Assembly: GCF_001297125.1 (NCBI RefSeq)
Contig: NZ_LHPC01000040.1
Coordinates: forward strand, 62,001-126,000
Reading direction: 5' to 3'
Length of the DNA stretch: 64,000 bases
DNA from: Pseudomonas sp. RIT-PI-q
GTDB lineage: Bacteria; Pseudomonadota; Gammaproteobacteria; Pseudomonadales; Pseudomonadaceae
How positions within the stretch are numbered: position 1 is the first letter of the stretch; every line of letters starts with the position of its first letter. Of this stretch, positions 53,210-61,749 are shown piece after piece. The translations under genes were made by a program, and so were the position numbers. The notes under the pieces were generated by a model that did not search any database, had not been told where the DNA came from, and saw only the letters and a program-made list of their open reading frames with translations.

Positions 53210-53638
53210 GGATAAGTCCGTTGGACGAGAGACGGTTGCAGTGTAGTGCCTGGTGACTGAACACCACCTGTAGCAGCTGGCGAAGCCAACTCGAAACCTG
53301 TAGCAGCTGGCGAAACCCACGCGAAACCTGTAGCAGCTGGCGAAACCCACGCGAAACCTGTAGCAGCTGGCGAAGCCTGCGTTCGGCTGCGCAGCAGTCG
53401 CAAATCCGGCTATCTTGGTCTACCTGACACACCGCAGTGTCTGATTTTACGACTGCTGCGCAGCCGAACGCAGGCTTCGCCAGCTGCTACATGTGCCGCG
53501 TAAGCTTCGCCAGCTGCTACAGGTGCCGCGTGAGCTTCGCCAGCTGCTACAGGTGCCGCGTGGGCTGCGCCAGCTGCTACATAAACGGGTCCGACCGTAT
53601 CCGTTTACAATGCCTGCACTTCCCACACCGGCCGCCCC
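53210..53638. repeat. Symmetrical pair of 4 x 30-bp repeat arrays
   Basis: The 429-base gap holds no gene. Left arm: CCTGTAGCAGCTGGCGAA units start at 53267, 53297, 53327 and 53357. Right arm: inverted CAGCTGCTAC units start at 53481, 53511, 53541 and 53571, also with period 30. Inner arms GCGTTCGGCTGCGCAGCAGTCG and its complement face each other around a roughly 50-base centre. The right edge (53580-53638) should hold the promoter of the LysR gene. Confidence 0.9.
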
Positions 53639-54503
53639 ATGGACATCGAACTCGCCCGCACCTTCCTGGAAATCGTTCGCCACGGCAGCCTCGCCGCTGC
53701 CGCCGAAAAACTCCACGTCACCCAGACTGCAATCACCGCGCGCGTGCAAAAGCTTGAGAGCCAATTGGGCAGTACGCTGTTCGTGCGTAACCGCGCCGGC
53801 GCCCGCCTGACCCCCCAACGGTGAGGCCTTTGTGGTCTACGCCAATCAACTGGTACAAACCTGGGAAGCCGCACGCCGCGACTTGCCGCTCCCCGAGGGT
53901 TACCACGACGTGCTGCACATCGGTGGCGAGGTCAGTCTGTGTAACCCGTTGATGCTCAGCTGGGCTGGCGAATTGCGCGAGAAAATCCCCAGCCACGCCC
54001 TGCGCATGGAAATCCGTGACGGCGAAAACCTCCTGCGCCAACTGGAACTGGGGGTGCTGGATGCGGCGCTGGTTTATCAGCCGGAATACTGGCCGGGCCT
54101 GCAAGTCGAACAGGTACTGGAAGAAAAACTGGTCCAGGTCCAATTGGCCGGACGACCCGATCCTTACGTGTACATCGACTGGGGCCAGGATTTCCGCCGC
54201 CAGCACGATGCTGCATTGCCGGAAAAAGCCAAGGCGGCGTTGAGCTTCAACCTCGGCCCACTGGGCTTGCAATACATTCTGGAAAACGGCGGCAGCGGCT
54301 ACTTCCGCACCCGAGTCGTCCAGAGTTATCTGGAAAGTGGCCTGCTGGAGCCGGTGCCCAAGGCCCCGGAATTCAGTTACCCCACCTACCTGGTTTACTC
54401 GCGCGACCGCGACTCGGCGACCCTGCAGCGGGCCTTCGACCTGCTGCGCGAAGTCATCCAGTCCGACGATGACTGGTCACAGCGCTGGAACCCTCTGACC
54501 TGA
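53639..54503 (+). pseudogene. LysR-family regulator broken by a single-base insertion
   Basis: The first 61 codons (53639-53824) encode a normal LysR helix-turn-helix (MDIELARTFLEIVRHGSLAA, TQTAITARVQKLESQLG, LFVRNRAGARLTP) and then hit TGA. The rest of the protein (GEAFVVYANQLVQTWEAARR to the end at 54503) continues in the +1 frame. Removing one C from the six-C run at 53811-53816 restores LTPNGEAFVVYANQL and a 288-aa regulator. As read, the gene is disrupted. A sequencing error, a true mutation, or slippage at CCC-C cannot be told apart here. Confidence 0.88.
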
Positions 54504-54609
54504 GTCCGGTTTGCACCGGAGCATGGCGTTTGTGTCCTCAAGGTTCGGCCAGCCAAAACGGCGGGATCGGCTACTCTGCTGGTTATAACAATAATCACAG
54601 GTGAACGCA

Positions 54610-55755
54610 GTGAGGCAGACCACCGAATCATTTCGCGCCCGCTATCGCGCCGACATTCATCCGCTCTACAACCCCTGGCTGCACGGTGCCTTTGTGCTGC
54701 TGTTCGGGCTGCTGGCCATCGGCGTGTTCTGGAGCACTGTGCATCAGGTCAAGCCGCTGGAGTGGCTGGCGCTGCCGCTGACGTTGCTGCTTTTCAACTT
54801 CGGCGTGTACAGGGTGCACCGGGACCTGGGGCATCACAAAAAAAACTTCGCGCGGATGTTCTATGCGCGGCATGCCGGCGACCATCACAGTTTTTTTGTC
54901 CCCGGCCACATGACCTACGACAGCGCCCGCGACTGGCGAGTGATTTTGTTTCCAGCCTGGCTGATCGTGCTGCACACGCTGGTCGTCACCCTGCCCCTCT
55001 GGTGGCTGCTGGAGCAGTTCGACGCCAATGTCGCCGGGTTGTTCGGTGGGTGCCTGGTCCTCGGCTACCTGACCTACGAAGTGTTTCACGCCTGCGAGCA
55101 CCTGCCCCCTGGCAACCCGCTCACGCGCCTACCGTGGATCCGCCAGATGCGTCGCCTGCATGAGTTGCATCACCGTCGCGAGCTGATGCAGGAGCGCAAC
55201 TTCAACATCGTATTTCCGCTGATGGATTATCTGTTCGGCACCCTCTATTGGGAGCCGGAGCAAATTTCCCCGCACTCGCTGAGTACATCCATGACCCGCA
55301 TGCAGCATCAGATCGACATCGCTGGAAATCCGATTGACGTGCTCGCCTACGCCAGCACCGTGACCCGTTGGCCGGAATGGCATCCATCGTCACTCAAGGT
55401 CGAGGGTCAGCGGGGGCCGTTGCATGCCGGGGTGCGCTTCGAAGAGGACATTCGGGCCGGCGGACGTGAGGGGCACTTGAGCTGGATCGTCGACGAGTAT
55501 TTGCCAGGGCGGCGCTGGAGCGCTCGGGCGCGGGGCGATCATGGCCTGTCGCTGGTGGTGACTTACGAGTGCGAGGCCGAGGGTGACGGTACGCGGTTTG
55601 TCCGCACCCTGGAGTATCAATTCAGCGGACTGGCGATGCGCATCGCCAATCGCCTGCTGCTCAAGCGACGCATTGACCATGAATCGGCAGCGTCGATGCA
55701 GGCCTTGCGTGAAATGGCGCTCAGACACCTGGCATCGACAGGAGCCACGGCGTGA
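54610..55755 (+). CDS. Fatty acid hydroxylase/sterol desaturase-like domain fused to an SRPBCC domain
   Basis: The product is about 381 aa from GTG 54610, which has AGGTG 6 bases upstream; GTG 54601 is also possible. The N-terminal half (about 1-215) has hydrophobic helices and the di-iron His clusters HRDLGHHKK, HAGDHHSFF and HELHH of the fatty acid hydroxylase superfamily. The C-terminal half (about 235-375, QIDIAGNPIDVLAYASTVTR, VTYECEAEGDGTRFVRTLEY) is an SRPBCC ligand-binding domain. It likely oxidises a lipid held by its own carrier domain; substrate unknown. It overlaps the next gene. Confidence 0.83.
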   Translation: MRQTTESFRARYRADIHPLYNPWLHGAFVLLFGLLAIGVFWSTVHQVKPLEWLALPLTLLLFNFGVYRVHRDLGHHKKNFARMFYARHAGDHHSFFVPGHMTYDSARDWRVILFPAWLIVLHTLVVTLPLWWLLEQFDANVAGLFGGCLVLGYLTYEVFHACEHLPPGNPLTRLPWIRQMRRLHELHHRRELMQERNFNIVFPLMDYLFGTLYWEPEQISPHSLSTSMTRMQHQIDIAGNPIDVLAYASTVTRWPEWHPSSLKVEGQRGPLHAGVRFEEDIRAGGREGHLSWIVDEYLPGRRWSARARGDHGLSLVVTYECEAEGDGTRFVRTLEYQFSGLAMRIANRLLLKRRIDHESAASMQALREMALRHLASTGATA

Positions 55756-56840
55756 GTCGAACCGTCAAGTTTCGCCATGTCGTGTTGCTGGTGATCGTCG
55801 CCGTCGTCGCCTTCCTGTTGCTGATGCCGACCAAGGTGCAACCGGTGGCCTGGACGCCGCCACCGGCGCCCTCCCTCACAAGCGGACTCTACGCCGACAA
55901 TCAGCGGCTCAAAGGTGTCGAACGCGTCGGGATCGCCGGTATTGAGGGGCCGGAGGCGTTGCTGCTGGAAGACAGCGCTCTGATCACCGGCTTGCATGAC
56001 GGCCGGCTGATTCGCACCAGTCTGGACGGCAAGGTGACCAAGGTCCTGGCCGATACCGGTGGCAGGCCGTTGGGCCTGGCCCGCCATCCCAATGGGTTGC
56101 TGGTGATTGCCGACGGGGTCAAGGGCTTACTGTCGCTGGATGCCCAGGGCCGGCTGATTCCATTGACCACCGCCGCCAACGGCGTGCCCTTCGGTTTCAC
56201 CGACGACGTGGCCATCGACAAGCCCGGGCACTATGCCTATTTCAGCGATGCGTCCAGCCGCTTCGGCTATGGCCGGGACGGCGAAGCGATCATGGAACAC
56301 GGTGGCGACGGCCGGTTGCTGCGTTATGACTTCCAGACCGGCAAAACGACGGTGCTGCTGGATAAGCTGGAATTCGCCAACGGCGTGACGCTGGGCCCGG
56401 ACGACAGCTTTGTGCTGGTCAATGAAACCGGCGCCTACCGCATCAGTCGGTACTGGCTGAGCGGCCCGAAGGCCGGCACCCACGACCTGTTCATCGACAA
56501 CTTGCCGGGGTTGCCGGACAACCTGGCATTCAACGGCCGGGACCGCTTCTGGGTGGCGCTTTATGCTCCACGCAATGCACTGCTCGATGCCACGGCGCCG
56601 CATCCCTTCGTACGCAAGATGATTGTGCGAGCGCTGATCGTTTTGCCGAAACCGGTGGAAAAACGCGCGTTTGCGTTGGGGCTGGATCTTGAAGGCAAGG
56701 TGATTGCCAATCTGCAGGATGGGAGTAGCGACAATTATTCGCCGATTACCACCGCGCGCGAATACGGGGACTGGTTGTATTTCGGCTCGTTGAAGGCCGA
56801 TCACATGGCGCGGTTGCCGCTGAGCACCGCGTTGCAATAA
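55752..56840 (+). CDS. Strictosidine-synthase-like/SMP-30 six-bladed propeller protein
   Basis: The product is 362 aa from GTG 55752, overlapping the previous stop by 4 bases (GTGA). A N-terminal membrane anchor (about residues 8-26, RHVVLLVIVAVVAFLLLMP) is followed by a six-bladed propeller with family segments GPEALLLEDSALITGLHDG, RPLGLARHPNGLLVIADGVK, YFSDASSRFGYG and LPGLPDNLAFNGRDRFWVAL. This resembles strictosidine-synthase-like (APMAP) lactonases or hydrolases. Its coupling with the hydroxylase-SRPBCC gene suggests a two-step oxidation/hydrolysis of one lipid or lactone; inferred. Confidence 0.9.
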   Translation: MSRTVKFRHVVLLVIVAVVAFLLLMPTKVQPVAWTPPPAPSLTSGLYADNQRLKGVERVGIAGIEGPEALLLEDSALITGLHDGRLIRTSLDGKVTKVLADTGGRPLGLARHPNGLLVIADGVKGLLSLDAQGRLIPLTTAANGVPFGFTDDVAIDKPGHYAYFSDASSRFGYGRDGEAIMEHGGDGRLLRYDFQTGKTTVLLDKLEFANGVTLGPDDSFVLVNETGAYRISRYWLSGPKAGTHDLFIDNLPGLPDNLAFNGRDRFWVALYAPRNALLDATAPHPFVRKMIVRALIVLPKPVEKRAFALGLDLEGKVIANLQDGSSDNYSPITTAREYGDWLYFGSLKADHMARLPLSTALQ

Positions 56841-56940
56841 ACCTGTGGGAGCGGGCCTGCCCGCGATAGCAATCTATCTGGCACATCAATGTTGATCATA
56901 CCGCAGTCATCGCGGGCAAGCCCGCTCCCACAGGATGTGT
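56841..56940. repeat. REP doublet
   Basis: GTGGGAGCGGGCCTGCCCGCG and the inverted CATCGCGGGCAAGCCCGCTC follow the propeller gene. Confidence 0.85.
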
Positions 56941-56951
56941 GAAAGACTCGG

Positions 56952-57212
56952 CTAACGGGGATCCATCTCGTTATCGCGTACCGCGTTATCCGTTTCTTCT
57001 CGCACGCGCTCCGGGTCCATCACCGTGGTGTCATCGTCGTCCAGCGGGATGGCACCTTCGTTATTCGGCAGTTCGTCGATACCGGGTTCATCCTCGGGGT
57101 TGATCGTGGTGCGGCCCGGACTCAAAGGTTCGGGGTGCGTCGGAATCGGGTCGTAGCCGCCCTGTTCTTCGCTGGGGTACTTTGGTTTTCCGGGAAAGGC
57201 TGGATCAGGCAT
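56952..57212 (-). CDS. Acidic Pro/Asp-rich hypothetical protein
   Basis: The product is 86 aa, almost without hydrophobic residues: MPDPAFPGKPKYPSEEQGGY, then PEPLSPGRTTINPEDEPGID and a DDDDTTVMDPERVREET tail. It is likely disordered. GAGGTGC precedes the ATG. No function can be assigned. It sits with other small hydrophilic genes next to the stressosome operon, which suggests a stress role, but that is only context. Confidence 0.75.
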   Translation of the reverse strand: MPDPAFPGKPKYPSEEQGGYDPIPTHPEPLSPGRTTINPEDEPGIDELPNNEGAIPLDDDDTTVMDPERVREETDNAVRDNEMDPR

Positions 57213-57322
57213 GAGGCACCTCGCATGGAGCCGTAAATTCGGACTCTGATCATTCGAGGTGCCGGTATTAATCGCCGTTCAAATTATCGCGTCACCGATC
57301 GTCGGTGGCTGGATACGGCCCG

Positions 57323-57565
57323 TCAGGATGGGGTCTGAAGTCGGTCTACGATCTGGTTCTTGACCTGCACGCGCTTCTCCTTGAGCTTCTTCAGGGCGTC
57401 ATCGCTCGGCGCATCCGATTTGGCGGACTCAGCCTTTACCACCTCGGCGTCCGCTTGCGAATACTTGTTGATCAGTGAATCCAGTAACGGATCCTTGGTG
57501 CGTTTTTGCTGGACATCTTCCTTTGACAGTTTCAAGTCCTGATAAAGATCGTGTGGCACCGGCAT
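57323..57565 (-). CDS. Small DUF465/YdcH-like helical protein
   Basis: The product is 80 aa, highly charged and helical: MPVPHDLYQDLKLSKEDVQQ, KDPLLDSLINKYSQADAEVV and LKKLKEKRVQVKNQIVDRL. The alternation of charged residues suggests a coiled-coil dimer. It is similar to YdcH-type proteins. GGAGGT is 7 bases before the ATG chosen; a start 10 codons earlier lacks one. Function unknown. Confidence 0.82.
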   Translation of the reverse strand: MPVPHDLYQDLKLSKEDVQQKRTKDPLLDSLINKYSQADAEVVKAESAKSDAPSDDALKKLKEKRVQVKNQIVDRLQTPS

Positions 57566-57782
57566 GGAACACCTCCGTTTGTTGATCGGTGGCAAACGCG
57601 ATCGATTGCGTTCACCAACTATCAGAATGGCCTCGGTTAGCCGGTTCTGTCGACCGCCTATCAGACCAGCGGTGTCCGTTCGTCGTCCTGCCGAAAATGC
57701 GATAAAACCTTTGTCCGCCCGTCGGCCTCCACAGCTTAACGATCACCCGATCGCCCATGAAAACCTGTGTGGAGAATAACCA

Positions 57783-58304
57783 ATGGACGGATTTACCCTG
57801 CGCCACCTGACTCTGGCCATCGCCTTGAGCACCAGCATGGGCATGGCCTGCGCTGCCACTTCCAATGACTTCGTCGATAACGCGGCGGCGGGCGGCATCG
57901 CAGAAATCGAAGCCAGCCGGCTGGCCCTGGAAAAAAGCTCATCGGCGGACATCAAGGAATTCGCCAACATGATGATCACCGATCATTCCAAGGCCAATGA
58001 TGAACTGGCGGCGATCGCGAAGAAAAATGACATCGAGGTGCCGGACAGCACGACGCTGGTCAAGCAGGCGAAAGAGAAAATCCTCGACATGCGCGATGAA
58101 TCCTTCGATGCGGCCTACGCCAATAATCAGGTGAAGGCTCACGAAGAAACCATCGCGCTGTTCAAGAAAGAAGCCAACACCGTGACGGACGACAAAGTCA
58201 AAGGCGCCACGGAGCTCAAGGGGTTCGCGCAAAAAATGTTGCCGGGGCTGGAGAAGCATCTGGACATGGCGAAAAAACTCCAGGCCGCTCATCCGAGCAA
58301 ATAA
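57783..58304 (+). CDS. DUF4142 periplasmic protein
   Basis: The product is 173 aa. A signal peptide (about residues 1-22, ending MACAATS) precedes a helical ferritin-like DUF4142 domain: FVDNAAAGGIAEIEASRLAL, SADIKEFANMMITDHSKAND, VKAHEETIALFKKEANTV and LPGLEKHLDMAKKLQ. Similar proteins are induced by stress in several proteobacteria, but their activity is unknown. GGAG precedes the ATG. Confidence 0.92.
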   Translation: MDGFTLRHLTLAIALSTSMGMACAATSNDFVDNAAAGGIAEIEASRLALEKSSSADIKEFANMMITDHSKANDELAAIAKKNDIEVPDSTTLVKQAKEKILDMRDESFDAAYANNQVKAHEETIALFKKEANTVTDDKVKGATELKGFAQKMLPGLEKHLDMAKKLQAAHPSK

Positions 58305-58688
58305 CGTCCGCATAAAAGGCCGCATTGATGGAGTTTCATTTGAATGCGCGACGTTTACCCGGAGGAAACGCGTCATCGTTAACGACCTTCGCGAGCAAGC
58401 TCGCTCCTACACGAACACCCCGCTCAACTGTAGGAGCTGGCTTGCCAGCGAAGCATTCGAAGGCGCCACGTTTACCCGGTTTAAACGCGTCATCGTTAAC
58501 GACCATCGCGAGCAGGCTCGCTCCCACAGTTGACCGTGCCCGTCCGAACACCCCGCTCAACTGTAGGAGCTGGCTTGCCAGCGAAGCATTTGAACGCGCC
58601 ACGTTTACCTGGATTAAACGCGTCATCGTTAACGTCCTTCGCTGGCAAGCCAGCTCCTACAGGGGATTAGACCGGAGCGAGGGCATGC
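58305..58688. repeat. Direct-repeat array containing REPs
   Basis: A unit beginning CGTTTACC(C/T)GG and AAACGCGTCATCGTTAACG recurs at about 58353, 58470 and 58606, with REP cores (TTCGCGAGCAAGCTCGC, GGAGCTGGCTTGCCAGC and others) between copies. No gene was found in the 384 bases. Confidence 0.8.
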
Positions 58689-58874
58689 CTAGCCCCCGTC
58701 GGTATCAATGTCGGCATCGGTCTCATCCCCAGGCTTCGGCCGATCCGGGTGCGGCTTGAAACCCGGGCTGAACTCATTGTCGTTGTCGCTGTGGACGTTC
58801 TTCTGGTCGACCGCTTTATCGGCGCTTTCCGGTTCGGCGGTTTTCGCGTCCTCAAGACTCCTTTCGTCTTTCAT
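58689..58874 (-). CDS. Small acidic hypothetical protein
   Basis: The product is 61 aa: MKDERSLEDAKTAEPESADK, then DNDNEFSPGFKPHPDRPKPG and an acidic end (DETDADIDTDGG). It is hydrophilic and probably disordered. GAGGT lies 6 bases before the ATG, which favours this start over longer in-frame codons. Function unknown; related in style to the 56952 gene. Confidence 0.65.
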   Translation of the reverse strand: MKDERSLEDAKTAEPESADKAVDQKNVHSDNDNEFSPGFKPHPDRPKPGDETDADIDTDGG

Positions 58875-59125
58875 ACGTACCTCGTTCAGTGCAATGGCGC
58901 GGCTGAAACAGTCGGGCCTTGTAGATTCGAAGCCATCCCGTGGGCAGGGTTCCATTCAAAGCCGGTTAAAAAATCGCATCCTTCGACAGCGCCAACTAAA
59001 GTGCATAAGCACCGGATGAAAAAAAACCTGGCCTGACGACCAACTATTTCATACGGCAAATGTCACTGATTTTACGTCGATCGAATTCTGGGGAATCGGC
59101 AAACACTTCCAAGGAGTCAAGGCAC
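58875..59125. promoter_or_regulatory. Promoter region of the stressosome operon
   Basis: The 251 bases separate the acidic protein gene from rsbR and must contain both promoters. I could not identify a confident -35/-10 pair. AAGGAG just before rsbR (59107-59115 region) is its ribosome-binding site. Confidence 0.45.
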
Positions 59126-59977
59126 ATGGCGGCACTGCAAACCAGCACACTCGATGCGATGAAAACTAACCAGGCGCAACTGCTCGCCGAATGGAAGAGC
59201 GGCCTGGAAGCCAGCGGTGCCTCGCGCAACCTCAAAGAGCAGGATTTGCAGCAACAGACGTCGGAGTTCCTGCACCTGATCATTTCCGGGCTTGAACGCG
59301 GCAACGGGCAAAACGTTGCGACACCCGGCTGGGACGAGATTCGCCAGTTTCTCGAAAAGCTCTCCCACAGCCGCGCCCAGCTCGGCCAGGACTCGCATCA
59401 GACCGCCAGCTTCATCTTCGCCCTGAAAGGCCCGCTGTTTTCCCTGCTGCAGAACCATTACCAGGACAATCCGGCGCTGCTCGCCGAACAACTCTGGGAA
59501 GTCTCCGAACTGCTCGACGCCCTGGGCATGCACACCATCCGCACCTTCCAGAAATCCCGCGAAGCGGTGATCAAGCGTCAGCAGGAAGAATTGCTGGAAC
59601 TGTCGACCCCGGTGGTCAAGCTCTGGGACGGCGTACTGGCGCTGCCGATGATTGGCACCCTCGATTCACAACGCACCCAGGTGGTGATGGAATCGCTGTT
59701 GCAGCGGATCGTCGACACCGGTTCGGAAATCGCCATCATCGACATCACCGGCGTGCCGACCGTCGACACCCTGGTGGCGCAGCACCTGCTGAAAACCGTG
59801 ACCGCGATTCGCCTGATGGGCGCCGATTGCATCATCAGCGGCGTGCGTCCGCAGATCGCCCAGACCATCGTGCATCTAGGCCTGGACCTGCAAGGCGTGG
59901 TGACCAAGGCCAATCTGGCCGATGCCCTGAAACTGGCCCTGACCCGGCTGGGATTGTCCGTCAGCAAGGCGGACTGA
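59126..59977 (+). CDS. rsbR: RsbR-type stressosome co-antagonist (RsbRD N-domain + STAS)
   Basis: The product is 283 aa. A helical N-terminal sensor domain (about 1-155, QTSTLDAMKTNQAQLLAEWK) resembles RsbRD_N. The C-terminal STAS domain (about 165-280) has LELSTPVVKLWDGVLALPMI and DITGVPTVDTLVAQHLL, where Thr215 aligns with the RsbT-phosphorylated site. Stressosomes built of RsbR and RsbS hold the kinase RsbT until stress. AAGGAG and ATG 59126 define the start. First gene of a six-gene overlapping operon. Confidence 0.92.
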   Translation: MAALQTSTLDAMKTNQAQLLAEWKSGLEASGASRNLKEQDLQQQTSEFLHLIISGLERGNGQNVATPGWDEIRQFLEKLSHSRAQLGQDSHQTASFIFALKGPLFSLLQNHYQDNPALLAEQLWEVSELLDALGMHTIRTFQKSREAVIKRQQEELLELSTPVVKLWDGVLALPMIGTLDSQRTQVVMESLLQRIVDTGSEIAIIDITGVPTVDTLVAQHLLKTVTAIRLMGADCIISGVRPQIAQTIVHLGLDLQGVVTKANLADALKLALTRLGLSVSKAD

Positions 59978-59981
59978 GCCG

Positions 59982-60344
59982 ATGGAGCGCATTCCGATTT
60001 TGCAAATGGGCGACTTCCTGCTGGTGACCATTCAGGTCGACATGCATGACCAGTTGGCCCTGACCCTGCAGGACGATTTGTCCGAGCGCATCAGCCGGAC
60101 TTCGGCCCGTGGGGTGCTGATCGACATCTCTGCCCTGGACATGGTCGATTCTTTCATTGGCCGCATGATCGGGACCATTTCCGGCCTGTCGAAAATCATG
60201 GACGCCCAGACCGTGCTCGTGGGCATGCAGCCCGCCGTGGCCATCACCCTGGTGGAACTCGGCCTGACCCTGCCCGGCGTCAGCACCGCGCTGAACGTCG
60301 AGCGCGGGATGAAACTGTTGCAGGCCCGAGTACGCGAACAATGA
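59982..60344 (+). CDS. rsbS: RsbS-type STAS scaffold/antagonist
   Basis: The product is 120 aa, a lone STAS domain: MERIPILQMGDFLLVTIQVD and ISALDMVDSFIGRMIGTIS, with Ser57 in the position phosphorylated by RsbT. It forms the stressosome core with RsbR. It begins 4 bases after the rsbR stop, and its stop overlaps the rsbT ATG (ATGA). Confidence 0.93.
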   Translation: MERIPILQMGDFLLVTIQVDMHDQLALTLQDDLSERISRTSARGVLIDISALDMVDSFIGRMIGTISGLSKIMDAQTVLVGMQPAVAITLVELGLTLPGVSTALNVERGMKLLQARVREQ

Positions 60345-60745
60345 CCGTGCGCAGCAGCGGCACTCACCCGATTCACATCGAGCAGGACGTGGTGCTGGCC
60401 CGGCAACTGGCGCGCAAGCTCGCCCAGGAATGCGGTATGCGCCTGATCGACCTGACCAAACTGGTGACCGCCGTCAGCGAGCTGGCGCGCAACACCATGG
60501 TGTATGGCGGTGGTGGCGACATGGACTGGCAGATCCTCGACGAGAACGCGCGCACCGGTTTGCGCCTGATCTTCCGCGACGAAGGCCCCGGCATCCCCGA
60601 CATCAAACTGGCGATGACCGATGGCTGGACCTCCGGCAGCGGCCTGGGGCTGGGCCTGACCGGCGCCAAGCGGCTGGTCGAAGAGTTCGAACTCGACACC
60701 GCGCCCGGCAAAGGCACTCGCATAACGATCACACGATGGACATGA
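60341..60745 (+). CDS. rsbT: RsbT-type serine/threonine kinase
   Basis: The product is 134 aa, a GHKL ATPase domain of the anti-sigma kinase group. N-box VTAVSELARNTMVYGGG, G1 FRDEGPGIPDIK and G2 SGLGLGLTGAKRLVEEF are intact. In known stressosomes RsbT phosphorylates RsbS and RsbR and is released to activate a downstream partner. The gene overlaps rsbS by 4 bases and the phosphatase gene by 10 bases. Confidence 0.93.
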   Translation: MTVRSSGTHPIHIEQDVVLARQLARKLAQECGMRLIDLTKLVTAVSELARNTMVYGGGGDMDWQILDENARTGLRLIFRDEGPGIPDIKLAMTDGWTSGSGLGLGLTGAKRLVEEFELDTAPGKGTRITITRWT

Positions 60746-61749
60746 ACATTGGCGGCTCAGTGACGCAGGTGCTGCCGATCGAAGACATCAGCCAGATCGG
60801 CCATGCACGGCGCACGGCGCAGAAACTCGCGGAACAACATGGCTTTGACGCTACCGATGCCGGTCGTGTGGCGCTGGTGGCCACCGAACTGGCCAGCAAC
60901 ATTCTCAAGCACGCGACCCGGGGCGAACTGCACCTGAGGGTCTTGCCGCGCCCGTCTGGCTTCGGCATCGAAATGCTTGCCGTCGACCGGGCCAAGGGCT
61001 TTGATTTGCAGGCGTGCCTGACCGATGGTTTTTCCACCGGCGGCACCCAGGGCATCGGGCTCGGGGCGGTTGCGCGGCAGACCGAAGTGTTCGATGTGTA
61101 CGCCGACTCGCGGGGCGCGGTGCTGTTGACGCGGTTGTATCCGCGCAATGACAAGGCGGCGGATCGACGGATCGGCGTCAGCCAACATTCGTTGCGCGAC
61201 GACCCGGCCTGCGGCGATGTCTGGCACCTGGCGTTTGACGGCCCGCGCATCAGCGCCCTGGTGATCGACGGCCTGGGTCATGGCGAAGAAGCCGAGCGTG
61301 CCGCCCGCGCCGGTGAGAAAACCTTTGCCCTGTCGCCATTCGACTCTCCGTTGCTGCTGCTGGAGGACATTCATCAAGCGATGACCGGCACCCGCGGCGG
61401 TGCCCTGGCGATCGCGCAGTTCGACGGCGACCGCGATGCACTGCGATTCGTCGGTATCGGCAACATTGGCGCCTGCCTGATCGCCGCGGACAAATCCCGT
61501 GGCCTGGCTTCTCACCCCGGCATCGTCGGCGGCCAATATAGAAAGGCCCAACCCTTTGACTATGCTCAAGTGAACGGACAGCTACTGATCATGTACAGCG
61601 ACGGCCTGCAGTCCCGTTGGAACCTGCACGATTACCCCGGCCTGGTGCACCGCCATCCCGCGGTGATTGCCGCCATACTGCACCGCGACTTCTGCCGTGG
61701 ACGGGACGATGTCACGGTGTTGGTCATTGCTCTGGAGGCCCACCCATGA
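60736..61749 (+). CDS. Anti-sigma-type ATPase fused to an RsbX/SpoIIE-like phosphatase
   Basis: The product is 337 aa. The first domain (about 1-140) is another GHKL fold (VALVATELASNILKHATRGE, GTQGIGLGAVARQ), and the second (about 150-335) is a PP2C/SpoIIE phosphatase (LRDDPACGDVWHLAFDGPRI, ALVIDGLGHGEEAERAARAG, LIMYSDGLQSRWNL, GRDDVTVLVIAL) with the metal Asp residues present. In RsbX the phosphatase resets the stressosome. The added ATPase domain suggests it also acts as a switch protein. ATG 60736 lies in the end of rsbT. Confidence 0.92.
   Translation: MDMNIGGSVTQVLPIEDISQIGHARRTAQKLAEQHGFDATDAGRVALVATELASNILKHATRGELHLRVLPRPSGFGIEMLAVDRAKGFDLQACLTDGFSTGGTQGIGLGAVARQTEVFDVYADSRGAVLLTRLYPRNDKAADRRIGVSQHSLRDDPACGDVWHLAFDGPRISALVIDGLGHGEEAERAARAGEKTFALSPFDSPLLLLEDIHQAMTGTRGGALAIAQFDGDRDALRFVGIGNIGACLIAADKSRGLASHPGIVGGQYRKAQPFDYAQVNGQLLIMYSDGLQSRWNLHDYPGLVHRHPAVIAAILHRDFCRGRDDVTVLVIALEAHP

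Noticed and set aside
53267..53580. 30-bp repeats at regular spacing as a CRISPR array
   Set aside because: The repeats are contiguous with no unique spacers, occur as inverted arms, and no cas genes are nearby. They are REP-type.
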